A model generated the notes under the pieces. That model saw only the letters and a program-made list of their open reading frames with translations. It was not told the DNA's origin and searched no databases. This document shows positions 6,123 to 13,184 of a DNA stretch of 22,015 nucleotides, in pieces. Every line of letters starts with the position of its first letter. Within the stretch, counting starts at the first letter, position 1. The position numbers and the translations under genes were made by a program. Origin of the DNA: a bacterium. GTDB taxonomy: Bacteria > Patescibacteriota > Minisyncoccia > Phycocordibacterales > UBA10002. The DNA lies in assembly GCA_030649775.1 (NCBI GenBank), contig JAUSFR010000079.1:1-22015 (forward strand). The letters run 5' to 3'.

Positions 6123-6371
6123 CCCGTTAGAGATAGGACGTGAACGCATTATGTTCGCTTCCTATATGGTTATTTCTGATAAAAAGGATAGGTCATCGTA
6201 TGTTGGTAGGACTTACGCAATCGGTTTCATTCCCCTGAAAAGGGGAATCCAGAGCCCCAAAAAAGGGCTCTATACTGGATTCCCGCCTCCGCGGGAATGA
6301 CAGAAAAGTGCGAAATGCGTAAGTCCTAGTTGGTATGTTTTCCCGCGAGCGTCCGCTATCTCTAACGGGAT
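6121..6371. repeat. 251-bp inverted repeat over the TPR gene start
   Basis: ATCCCGTTAGAGATAG (6121-6136) has its exact complement at 6356-6371, with weaker matching beyond. It encloses the 6208-6327 element. The left arm overlaps the first codons of the TPR gene. Confidence 0.6.
6208..6327. mobile_element. 120-bp MITE with AGGACTTACGCA terminal repeats
   Basis: Terminal inverted repeats AGGACTTACGCA (6208-6219) and TGCGTAAGTCCT (6316-6327) enclose CATTCCCCTGAAAAGGGGAATCC, GAGCCCCAAAAAAGGGCTC and CTGGATTCCCGCCTCCGCGG. The flanks ATGTTGGTA and TAGTTGGTA look like an imperfect target duplication. A second copy is at 11572-11710. Confidence 0.75.
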
Positions 6372-6385
6372 CATAACGGCCATAG

Positions 6386-6430
6386 TATACCCCCACACCC
6401 ACTTTGAGGCAAAGTTGGTGTGGGGGTGTA
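6386..6430. repeat. second copy of the TACCCCCACACC hairpin
   Basis: TACCCCCACACCCACTTTG (6388-6406), loop AGG, and CAAAGTTGGTGTGGGGGTG. It differs from the copy at 2195-2236 by a mismatch in one arm and a different loop. Confidence 0.7.
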
Positions 6431-6438
6431 CCCCCTCT

Positions 6439-6494
6439 GTCATTCCTGCGGCTAAAGCTAGGTGGGCTCACCCGTTTAGGGAGGCAGGAATCCA
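6439..6494. repeat. GTCATTCC hairpin with an insertion in its loop
   Basis: GTCATTCCTGCGG (6439-6451) and GGCAGGAATCCAG (6482-6494) form the normal arms. The 30 bases between them (starting CTAAAGCTAGGTGGG, ending GTTTAGGGA) are absent from the 508-568 copy and themselves fold as CTAAA/TTTAG and GGTG/CACC. Confidence 0.6.
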
Positions 6495-6509
6495 GAATAG
6501 TACAACCAA

Positions 6510-6803
6510 AGGACTTACGCACTTCTTCTGAATTCTCCCTTTCCTAAGAGCCTATCCACTATCTCGCGGTACCCAAGTCATAAAAGCCTTATTTTTAGGC
6601 GAAAGGCGAGGCGGAGTACGAAACATAATGAATTATGTTGAGGACGAGCCGAAGCCTTGGAGCCAAAAATAAGGCTTTTAGGACAGGGGGAAGATAGTGG
6701 ATAGGCTCTAAAGGGAGCACTCCGACTTCCGAGTCGGAGAAGGGATTTTTAAATCCTCCTCCTCGCAGACTCGGCACCTCCTTTACAAAGGAGGAATAAG
6801 AAC
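6510..6803. mobile_element. composite AGGACTTACGCA/CTCCCTTT element interrupted by a nested MITE
   Basis: It begins AGGACTTACGCA (6510-6521), continues CTTCTTCTGAATTCTCCC exactly as at 11499-11570 apart from a few bases, is broken at 6548-6708 by another element, then resumes AGGGAGCACTCC. It ends with palindromes CCGACTTCCGAGTCGG and CCTCCTTTACAAAGGAGG. Confidence 0.65.
6548..6708. mobile_element. 161-bp palindromic MITE with 17-bp terminal repeats and TAA duplication
   Basis: The ends GAGCCTATCCACTATCT and exact complement are flanked by TAA on both sides (6545-6547, 6709-6711). Inner arms around AAAAGCCTTATTTTT also pair, so most of the element can fold on itself. Removing it and one TAA restores CTCCCTTTCCTAAAGGGAG, seen intact at 11522-11540. 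A 3-bp TNA target and GAGCCT-type ends resemble some IS5-family transposons (family knowledge, tentative). Confidence 0.85.
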
Positions 6804-6832
6804 CAGACTGCGTAGTTCCTACAGCCGAAAAC

Positions 6833-6877
6833 CTGGATTCCAGCTTTCGCCTGCCTGCGCAGGTAGGCTGGAATGAC
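6833..6877. repeat. CTGGATTCC...GGAATGAC hairpin
   Basis: This is a further REP-type copy, ending GGCTGGAATGAC. An 18-base palindrome-like CCTGCCTGCGCAGGTAGG (6850-6867) occupies the loop. Confidence 0.6.
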
Positions 6878-6943
6878 AGAAAGTGTGTCATAAGCCATAG
6901 TTTCGTAATTCACTGCCTCCAGAGTACAGAAATGTTCAACGCA

Positions 6944-6979
6944 AAAACCCCTCCCCGACATATGTCGGGGAGGGGTTTT
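6944..6979 (-). terminator. terminator of the S-layer-like gene
   Basis: A perfect 36-base palindrome AAAACCCCTCCCCGACA/complement ends in TTTT, 47 bases after the stop. It may act on both strands. Confidence 0.8.
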
Positions 6980-7026
6980 GCTGTACTAACCGAAGGTCAC
7001 AAGCAATCGGCTAGACAAACGAGTAA

Positions 7027-10000
7027 CTAGATAGCCTTTTCTGAAGCTTGAGTGGATACAGAACCAGTTGGGTTGATGAGTGAACCGCTCTTGTCGTATA
7101 TCGGAATACCATAGCTGTTCGTCCAATCCAAGTTGGTCTCGGCAGTAGCCGCAGTCGTCGGGCTAGTCGTAGAAAACGGTGACCAAATGAAGTTGTTGGT
7201 TGTGGACGAGAACAATGGGTTGTTGGCCGAGTTTACTGGAGCGATACCTGTGGTGCTTGCCATCAAGTAGGTATTGCTACCAGGAAGCTTCGGATAGGCC
7301 GTATCGTTCAAGAGCTTCACGTTCAGTGAGTTGGTTCCTGCGGCCATACCTGAAGCCGTTGCAGAGAGAACATACTCTTTGCTACCACCCGCGGGCACAC
7401 GTCGTGCCTCGTTGGCATCAAAGACAATTTCCACCGCGTCTAGGTCGCTACCTCCTGTTTCCACATCGGTTAGGTTAACCGCGGTTGCGTTTACAAGTAC
7501 TCCTCCTCCACGAAGCTCGAAGCTCAACACTCTGAATCCTGCCGGGCCTGAAGTGGAGACACCGAAGCTTACTTTATAGAGCATAAGGTCGCTTGAGGTA
7601 TCGGGGTTCGTAACCGTGAACTTGTAGACTGGGTCGCCAGTAACGAGTGAGTTGGAACCGAGGTTCGTTACCCGAACGGTCGGTACGTTCTTGAAGATAC
7701 GTACGCCATTTGTCGTAACGTCGGTCGTGTATCCACTCACATTCGCGCCTGAATCAACTCCGGTCGCGTAGTTTCCATTGATACCTACGTTGTTTCCATC
7801 ATAGGTAATCGCGAGGAACGCGCCGTATCCACCGTCACCTGGGGTGCTTGCAGTGTTGGTGTTCGCATCATGTGCGCGGAGGTCACCCTTGACCACCACT
7901 GTCTTTACACCTGAAGGACCTTTTCCAAGTTTGACATTGGTGAGTGTGGATGAAGTCGCATAGTCGCCACCTGAACCGATGTCTGCCGAACCAACCTGTA
8001 CTCCGTCCACCCACAAAGTAACCTTTCTATTTTCAAGGTCAGCCGGTGAGTTTGAGGCAACGTTGCCAAGTTCAAGGGCGATTTTCTGGAGCATAAGTTC
8101 CTCCGTAAGGTCGGCTTCAAACTTGAAGGCTGCGAGAGGAACATTCAGTGTCCCCGCTTTGACCACACGGTAATCGTACGCGCTAGAACTGTCAGCGGTA
8201 ACGGTGTATGAACCACCAGTAGACGCTGTCATTTTCTGTCCGGTTGCATCATTGATGGTTTCGGTAATGGTCTGGGCGCTCGCAAGTCCGGTTGCACCTG
8301 TCCAATCCGCGGACCCATCAATACCCCACCAATAGATATTGCCGTTCGTACCACTCTTTAGGTCACAGGTCAAGACCAACGTCTTGGAAGTTCCCTTGGT
8401 AAGTAAGAGACCTGTACCGTCAAAGGTGAAGGTTGTCGTTGAAGCAAGAGATGACGGATTTTTCGTGTTTGAACCCGTGGTAAGCGAGGTGCCGGTCTTT
8501 GAGCCATCACGAAGTTGACAGTTCGTAAGGTCGGCAGCCACACCCGTCGTCGCGTCGTTGTAGAGAGGGACGGTGGTCAAACGAATGTCCTCACCCGATG
8601 CCGTAGCATCAAAGACATAGCGTGCGAACTCAATTCCCTTGCCTCCGGCGATAACGGTCTGTGCCGGTGGCTGGGTAAGCGCACTTACGGTAAGCGCTCC
8701 GGACTTGATGGTCATAATAGAGAGAGTGAGAGCAGAGGTCGGGGCAGGGGTGATTGTCTTGCCCGTCGTGAGTCCTCGCACGGTTGTCCAGTCAGTGGAC
8801 GGAGTAGTTGACGCGGAAATCGTGTTGTTATTGTCAACCTGCGTACCAATCTTTCCCTTGAGGAAGTAGGTGTTCTGTCCAACCGGGAACGTAATGGTGT
8901 CCGTGAAAGTGAATGAACCGTCAGATTCGCCCGCGGCATTGCTGGTACTATTTGTCGTATCACCATCCACAGGGCCCGCGACTACGGAACCGTTGGCATC
9001 AACAATCGTAACATTCGTGATGTCATCGATGTCGCCATCGGTGTCCGTAACTCCCAAGGTTACATTCCAACCCATCTTTCCTACCGTAATAGCCTCTCCT
9101 TTGACGTCCACAATGAACGCACCGAGGGGTTGGTTACTCGTATTAACCGCTATGTTCTGTGCGGGAGCGGCATTGGACGTTGAAACGTTCATACTACCTA
9201 CGCTGACTTCCACTTCTGCAGCGTCGTAGTAGTAGTCATCAGCATTGTGGACATCCGCACCATCCGCAGTGGCTGCAGAACCATCAAGAGCAGGCATAAT
9301 ACCATAGCCGTACAGTTCTCCTGTAAGGTCTATGTCGGTTCGCTTCGCAATGTCAAAGTCAACTTTGCGTCCTGAACCGCCAATAACGTCACCTTTAATA
9401 GAGATTTCTTTTGAGAAACCTTTTTCAATGACGAGTCCTGAACCGAACGTGGCGACATAGTACTGTCCGCCATCGGTTACAACCGGCTCGTAAGCCGTAC
9501 CGTCAACATATATTTTGATGTTGGCAAGGTCAGACGCGCTGGCCGATTGGGTTTGATTGAATCGAACGGAACGAAGGCGAATATTCTCTCCGGAACCCGC
9601 GGTAATGCGGATGGATGAGAAGGTATATCCTGTGACGCCCACTTCCTTGGTAACCGAAGTGCCTGGGTCAAGTGAACCTCGAGCTGCGGTTACGGTACCA
9701 ATCGTAAGACCTTCGTTGATGGTCTGGGAGGTTCCCGTCATTGGGAATGAACCCGAAACCGTCGCTCCCGTGTTCACCTGAACGAGCGAGAGAGCGGCAA
9801 CCATACCAGCGTGGGCTGATGCAGCCGTGGTTGATCGGTTACCCGCGATGGTCATCGTGCGAGAAGTACCCGCCTTTACCACGAAAGACTGGGTAAGGGT
9901 GGTCTGATGCTGTGAGTTGAGTGTTTTGGAAAGTCCGACCTGTGTTCCGTTTTCATCAAGCAATACGACGCTGTCAAAGATAGCGTCAATTGACTGTCCA

Positions 10001-10755
10001 ACGCGTTCTACAACGAGGCCGTTGACGGTTACGTCAGAAGCACCCGCGGTGAAGACCACCCTGGTAAACGGAATGCGTGCCGCATTGAGCGGAGCAAGTT
10101 GCGCGGACGGTTGTACCGGTGCAAGAGCTACGGAAAGACCTGAACCGCTCGGTACCACTACCGTGGTCCCGGTTCCTGTTCCTGTCGTAGTCGTAGTCGT
10201 GGTGCCAGTGGTCGTGGTCGTCGTTGTGCCTCCACCCATGCTGTTTAATTTGGCACGGCTTGAAGCACCAACGAATCCTGTTCCGGAGGTGAGACCAACC
10301 GGAGTAAGGACTTCAGAAGCGTACTTGTTTTGGAACCTGACTACTGCCGATCTGGTCGCTGGACCAAATGTGGTTGTCTCATTTCCCGGAGAACCTGCTC
10401 CAGAAATGGATACCTGCGTAGCTGAGTCCCAGTTTAGAAGTATCTGAAGCTGTCGTACATCCTCACCCGTATCACCTTGTTTAAGGTTGCGGGTAAAGGC
10501 GTAGCCACTTCCTCCCGAAGTCGTACCCGAAGTGGTAACCGTGGTGACGGTTCCTCCAGTGAGGGAAGCGCGTACATTACCTATCGTGCTTGTGTCGGCT
10601 CCGAACGAAGTGAGGAGCGAGATAATCGCATCCACCTGTGAAGTCGACAATGCGGCGTTCGCTGTCTGTGCTCCTACTCCCGCTACGAGCGTGAGTGAAA
10701 GCATGAGACCGAGAAAACCCGTGACGATTTTATTTGTTTTGGATTTACTTGTCAT
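7027..10755 (-). CDS. large S-layer-like surface protein with an N-terminal peptidoglycan-binding domain
   Basis: From the ATG at 10755 the protein has 1242 residues. Signal peptide 1-34 (KIVTGFLGLMLSLTLVAGVG, cleavage after ANA). A short helical segment LSTSQVDAIISLLTSFGAD follows, typical of Parcubacteria surface proteins. Then one PG_binding_1-type domain (about 85-173, with GEDVRQLQILLNWD, SPGNETTTFGPATRSAVVRFQ), a poly-Thr/Gly linker (174-199), and roughly 1000 residues of beta-rich repeats such as PAQTVIAGGKGIEFARYVFDA, GTSKTLVLTCDLKSG, GVKTVVVKGDLRAHDANTNT. It has few Cys. It probably forms or anchors the outer protein coat (inference). An upstream ATG at 10800 would place 15 residues before the signal sequence; a TATATT box 10 bases before 10755 favours the shorter form. 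A TAAAGGACAT site adjoins that box. Confidence 0.85.
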   Translation of the reverse strand: MTSKSKTNKIVTGFLGLMLSLTLVAGVGAQTANAALSTSQVDAIISLLTSFGADTSTIGNVRASLTGGTVTTVTTSGTTSGGSGYAFTRNLKQGDTGEDVRQLQILLNWDSATQVSISGAGSPGNETTTFGPATRSAVVRFQNKYASEVLTPVGLTSGTGFVGASSRAKLNSMGGGTTTTTTTGTTTTTTTGTGTGTTVVVPSGSGLSVALAPVQPSAQLAPLNAARIPFTRVVFTAGASDVTVNGLVVERVGQSIDAIFDSVVLLDENGTQVGLSKTLNSQHQTTLTQSFVVKAGTSRTMTIAGNRSTTAASAHAGMVAALSLVQVNTGATVSGSFPMTGTSQTINEGLTIGTVTAARGSLDPGTSVTKEVGVTGYTFSSIRITAGSGENIRLRSVRFNQTQSASASDLANIKIYVDGTAYEPVVTDGGQYYVATFGSGLVIEKGFSKEISIKGDVIGGSGRKVDFDIAKRTDIDLTGELYGYGIMPALDGSAATADGADVHNADDYYYDAAEVEVSVGSMNVSTSNAAPAQNIAVNTSNQPLGAFIVDVKGEAITVGKMGWNVTLGVTDTDGDIDDITNVTIVDANGSVVAGPVDGDTTNSTSNAAGESDGSFTFTDTITFPVGQNTYFLKGKIGTQVDNNNTISASTTPSTDWTTVRGLTTGKTITPAPTSALTLSIMTIKSGALTVSALTQPPAQTVIAGGKGIEFARYVFDATASGEDIRLTTVPLYNDATTGVAADLTNCQLRDGSKTGTSLTTGSNTKNPSSLASTTTFTFDGTGLLLTKGTSKTLVLTCDLKSGTNGNIYWWGIDGSADWTGATGLASAQTITETINDATGQKMTASTGGSYTVTADSSSAYDYRVVKAGTLNVPLAAFKFEADLTEELMLQKIALELGNVASNSPADLENRKVTLWVDGVQVGSADIGSGGDYATSSTLTNVKLGKGPSGVKTVVVKGDLRAHDANTNTASTPGDGGYGAFLAITYDGNNVGINGNYATGVDSGANVSGYTTDVTTNGVRIFKNVPTVRVTNLGSNSLVTGDPVYKFTVTNPDTSSDLMLYKVSFGVSTSGPAGFRVLSFELRGGGVLVNATAVNLTDVETGGSDLDAVEIVFDANEARRVPAGGSKEYVLSATASGMAAGTNSLNVKLLNDTAYPKLPGSNTYLMASTTGIAPVNSANNPLFSSTTNNFIWSPFSTTSPTTAATAETNLDWTNSYGIPIYDKSGSLINPTGSVSTQASEKAI

Positions 10756-10765
10756 ATGTATGATT

Positions 10766-10771
10766 AATATA
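10766..10771 (-). promoter_or_regulatory. -10 box of the S-layer-like gene
   Basis: TATATT on the minus strand lies 10 bases before the ATG at 10755, allowing only a few bases of leader. The -35 region has no good match. Confidence 0.4.
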
Positions 10772-10779
10772 AAGGACAT
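10770..10779 (+). promoter_or_regulatory. TAAAGGACAT site at the S-layer gene promoter
   Basis: This is an exact copy of the 10-mer found upstream of and inside the HTH gene. The surrounding 15 bases (ATGTCCTTTATATTA on the minus strand) also occur at 12814-12828 on the plus strand. It overlaps the upstream edge of the predicted -10 box. Confidence 0.45.
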
Positions 10780-10800
10780 CATTGTTGCGGCGTACCGCAC

Positions 10801-11498
10801 GCAATGAAATCTTCTCTCCTCAATAGTTTGGAACAGCGTGTTACCGCTACTCGCGCTATCAAGAATGAAGGCATTAGCTTTCGACTCAAAAACTAATGTG
10901 GTGTCGTGTTCTGCCTTTTCCTCAACCGCACATTTAGATTACTACTAAATGACGTGCCGAGGTTTTTACTAAATCCACCAACTTTTCTTATTCGACAAAA
11001 AGAAGGCGGTCTAGTGTTGAATAATGTTTGTCGTTCGGTCGTGCGGTCGGCTCCTATTCCGCAAAAGCGAAATGAGAGTTCGGAACAAAATCTCCCTTAC
11101 AGAGGTTGTAACTAACTGAAAATGTGACTGGCGTATTTGGTTGTCAACGTACTTCCTTTTCGGACCTTCGGAAAACCCTCACTCTCCTCCTTGTGGATAG
11201 GCAGAGTGCCTACCAAAAATGGAAACAGTATTCAGGGTCAATTATACGGCCAAGCTACAGCACTGCAAAATGATACTCTGTGGATAACTCCAAAGACGGG
11301 AAACAAAAGCAGAAAGCTTTCATTGCCCCGTTTTTTCAGGTTTATCCAGCGGTGTAGAGTATCGCATAGCCCTCCTTCAAAGTCAATCAAACGATAGACA
11401 GAGCGGGTTTCTGGTCAAAATACCCCCTATTTTAGGTCTTGTTTTTCACCTCCGGAATGCGACAGAGTACCCCTCCAAAAGTGCCTAAATTAGGCCAA
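10801..11498. other. gene-poor intergenic region
   Basis: No convincing gene is seen. Short frames on the plus strand (for example a 30-codon ORF at 10804-10896 and an 86-codon one at 11137-11397) have no family resemblance. One exact DnaA-box-like TGTGGATAA (11279-11287) and a near match (11192-11200) occur, too few to call an origin. There is a weak inverted match between GATACTCTGTGGATAA and the complement of TTTATCCAGCGGTGTAGAG. Confidence 0.5.
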
Positions 11499-11570
11499 GA
11501 CCTACGCATTTCTTCTGAATTCTCCCTTTCCTAAAGGGAGTACCCATTAGGGGGAGGGATTTATAGCTTA
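11499..11570. mobile_element. element half: GACCTACGCA end plus CTCCCTTT palindrome
   Basis: GACCTACGCATT (11499) is followed by TCTTCTGAATTCTCCC and the uninterrupted palindrome CTCCCTTTCCTAAAGGGAG (11522-11540), then CCCATTAGGGGGAGGG. This is the empty form of the site occupied at 6548-6708. Confidence 0.65.
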
Positions 11571-11571
11571 T

Positions 11572-11710
11572 GACCTACGCAATCATGTCATTCCCCTGAA
11601 GCTTGTCCTCGCGGAGGCGGGGAAGGGGAATCCAGAGCCTCAAAAAAGGGCTATAGACTGGATTCCCGCCTCCGCGGGAATGACAGAAAAGTGCGAAATG
11701 CATAAGTCCT
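11572..11710. mobile_element. second copy of the AGGACTTACGCA MITE
   Basis: GACCTACGCAATCATGTCA (11572) to TGCATAAGTCCT (11699-11710) matches 6208-6327 through most of its length. An extra segment of about 22 bases (GCTTGTCCTCGCGGAGGC...) sits in the CCCCTGAA/AAGGGG loop. Confidence 0.7.
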
Positions 11711-11783
11711 ACAGTAGTAAGCCGTCTCGATAATATGACACTGAAATGATAGGGTGTGGTACGAGCTTAAAGCGTGTCATATA

Positions 11784-11789
11784 GGACAT
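11784..11789 (+). promoter_or_regulatory. degenerate TAAAGGACAT site downstream of the HTH gene
   Basis: TATAGGACAT here differs from the 10-mer at one position. Confidence 0.25.
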
Positions 11790-11820
11790 TTGTGCAGACA
11801 TTTCAAAAGAGAGGGGTAGC

Positions 11821-12729
11821 TCACTTTTTTTCGGTAAGCGAGTACCGGCTCCACCGTCGGTCTCCCTCCCTCTTAAGGACACCACTACGAACCATCTCAA
11901 TGAGTAACCTCTGAATTGTTTTCTCACTGCACCCTTCTATCACCACTCCGAAATCTTTTATCATAGCTACATTTCGTTCTCGAAGTACCGAGATAATTCG
12001 CTTCATCCGCTCTTCCTTTATATAACTTGAACCAGATTCCACTGATTGCCTATTGGACACACCGGTACGACCTTCACGGGATGATATATCGGACTTTTCA
12101 TTAAGGACATTATACTTAGTGGAGAAATGTCCTTTAGCATTGTCCTTTTGATTGCGCTTCAGTCGTTCCAGGTCGGAAAACGATTGGAGTGTTGCCGGAC
12201 GCTCTTTGTACGCGGAGGACACCGCAAGCGAAGATACCTCCCTTTCCCGTTCGGGAAAAAGTTCCTTGGAAAGACCGAAAAAATGTTCATCAAGTGATGG
12301 TTGGGAAAGAATGGTGTTATGTCCGTGCCATTTCCCCTCAAGAGCAACCCACACCGCCTCAAGTTCCTTTTTCAGAATTGAAAAATTCATAGGAGAAAGG
12401 AGGTCGGAAACGTAGGCAATATCTATGAGAGATATGAGATGCGCGAGCTCCGCGCCGGTATCGGAAATGAGCTCCATGCTCTGTACCGTGGCTCGTTCTT
12501 TAAAGGACAATGCATGTCCAATGAGGAGTACTCCACTTTCTCTGATGGCCCAGCGGAGGGGTTCACTGTCCGAAAAGAGTCCTGTTATCACATAAAGGGC
12601 AGAAACAATTCGTTCTGTCTTTTTAAAAATAAAAAGTCGGTACTGGTCATCTTTTAAAATAGCTACCGTGCCTGATTTATCAAGGATATGTAAAGCTCTT
12701 TCTATCTGGCTGTGGCGATGAGGGTTCAT
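11821..12729 (-). CDS. CPR-type protein with C-terminal winged helix-turn-helix, putative regulator
   Basis: This 302-residue protein has an N-terminal helical region (10-110) containing KKTERIVSALYVITGLFSDSEPLRWAIRE, a pattern I associate with a conserved but unnamed Patescibacteria family. A second helical stretch follows (115-150), then a low-complexity polar linker (about 160-238), and a C-terminal DeoR-like winged HTH (about 241-300: RMKRIISVLRERNVAMIKDF, CSEKTIQRLLIEMVRSGVLKREGDRRWSRY). It is monocistronic. Exact TAAAGGACAT sites lie at 36 and 85 bases upstream and one inside the linker region, suggesting autoregulation (inference). A ligand or partner is unknown. No clear -10 box or Shine-Dalgarno is visible. 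Confidence 0.75.
   Translation of the reverse strand: MNPHRHSQIERALHILDKSGTVAILKDDQYRLFIFKKTERIVSALYVITGLFSDSEPLRWAIRESGVLLIGHALSFKERATVQSMELISDTGAELAHLISLIDIAYVSDLLSPMNFSILKKELEAVWVALEGKWHGHNTILSQPSLDEHFFGLSKELFPEREREVSSLAVSSAYKERPATLQSFSDLERLKRNQKDNAKGHFSTKYNVLNEKSDISSREGRTGVSNRQSVESGSSYIKEERMKRIISVLRERNVAMIKDFGVVIEGCSEKTIQRLLIEMVRSGVLKREGDRRWSRYSLTEKK
12112..12145. promoter_or_regulatory. cluster of GGACAT-type sites inside the HTH gene
   Basis: TTAAGGACAT (12111-12120), ATGTCCTTTA (12127-12136, exact complement of TAAAGGACAT) and TTGTCCTTTT (12140-12149) lie within 40 bases. They encode KDNAKGHF and NVL of the linker, which may explain its odd composition. Confidence 0.35.
12500..12519. 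promoter_or_regulatory. paired GGACA/TGTCC sites inside the HTH gene
   Basis: TTAAAGGACAATGCATGTCC has two inverted half sites, one with the full TAAAGGACA core. Confidence 0.3.
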
Positions 12730-12764
12730 TTTCGGGTTTGTTACAGACGTGCGTATGACAGAAT

Positions 12765-12774
12765 ATGTCCTTTA
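12765..12774 (-). promoter_or_regulatory. TAAAGGACAT site upstream of the HTH gene (proximal)
   Basis: An exact 10-mer on the minus strand, 36 bases before the ATG at 12729, where an operator could block transcription. Confidence 0.45.
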
Positions 12775-12813
12775 AAAACAACCACGAGCTGTCTTTTACG
12801 TTATCTATTCTTT

Positions 12814-12823
12814 ATGTCCTTTA
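12814..12823 (-). promoter_or_regulatory. TAAAGGACAT site upstream of the HTH gene (distal)
   Basis: An exact 10-mer on the minus strand. With its flank it shares 15 bases (ATGTCCTTTATATTA) with the S-layer gene promoter. Confidence 0.45.
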
Positions 12824-12919
12824 TATTATTCAAATCGTCTTACTAGCGTGGGAAATTATATGTCCATTATGATGTCCGAGAAGTAATTTGCAAGTGCTTC
12901 CTTCACTCCGACACGGTGA

Positions 12920-12984
12920 GCTTGCGGGTGCAAGCGCCAAAAGTGACTCGCTCTTCCGATTCTGAAGAGGGGGTACAAATACCC
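12920..12984. other. three consecutive small hairpins between the HTH gene and ftsK
   Basis: GCTTGC/GCAAGC (12920-12935), CTCTTC/GAAGAG (12951-12969) and GGGTA/TACCC (12971-12984) follow one another. They lie upstream of the ftsK promoter, so they are not in its mRNA. No tRNA signature (no TTCRA loop) is seen. A small structured RNA is possible. A 95-codon minus-strand frame over this region looks spurious. Confidence 0.25.
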
Positions 12985-13061
12985 ACTTATGTTTCCTCGC
13001 GAAATGTCCTCTTCCTCGTAGTTTCGGGTATTTCTTTTCACAAATAATGACTTCCCCGACA

Positions 13062-13070
13062 TGTTATACT
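13062..13070 (+). promoter_or_regulatory. extended -10 promoter of ftsK
   Basis: TGT-TATACT is a strong extended -10 box without a clear -35. The predicted start near 13077 leaves a leader of about 108 bases before the ATG at 13185. A 31-codon ORF with a hydrophobic stretch begins at 13074 but lies too close to the box to be translated from this start. Confidence 0.55.
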
Positions 13071-13184
13071 GATATGTGTTACCGCTTTTACGACTATGGG
13101 GGCACAGTTCTTGCGATACTAGTTGGCTTTTTTCTTCTACCATCTACCGTTCCGCTTTTTCGGTTTTAAACTAACACTTGCGTC

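Noticed and set aside
6193..6961. Minus-strand ORFs of 70-109 codons across the repeat region
   Set aside because: They are built entirely from interspersed palindromes (for example PRRRESS-type reading of the REP hairpin).
10804..10896. 30-codon plus-strand ORF starting MKSSLLNSLEQRV, divergent from the S-layer gene
   Set aside because: No promoter, no Shine-Dalgarno, no recognisable family; too short to support.
11192..11350. DnaA-box-like TGTGGATAA and TGTGGATAG, with TTTATCCAG nearby, in a gene-poor kilobase: possible origin of replication
   Set aside because: Only one exact box, no dnaA or dnaN nearby, no AT-rich unwinding element with ordered boxes. Another exact box at 5144 is clearly unrelated.
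11137..11397. 86-codon plus-strand ORF
   Set aside because: Composition is not protein-like, no signals, and it crosses short inverted repeats.
12895..12990. Possible tRNA from stacked hairpins including GGGTACAAATACCC
   Set aside because: No acceptor stem, no TTCRA T-loop and no anticodon arm on either strand.
12856..13143. 95-codon minus-strand ORF upstream of the HTH gene
   Set aside because: It covers the predicted ftsK promoter and three hairpins, with no family resemblance or start signals.
13074..13169. 31-codon ORF with a hydrophobic stretch before ftsK
   Set aside because: Its ATG lies 3 bases after the TATACT box, before or at the predicted transcript start; treated as ftsK leader.
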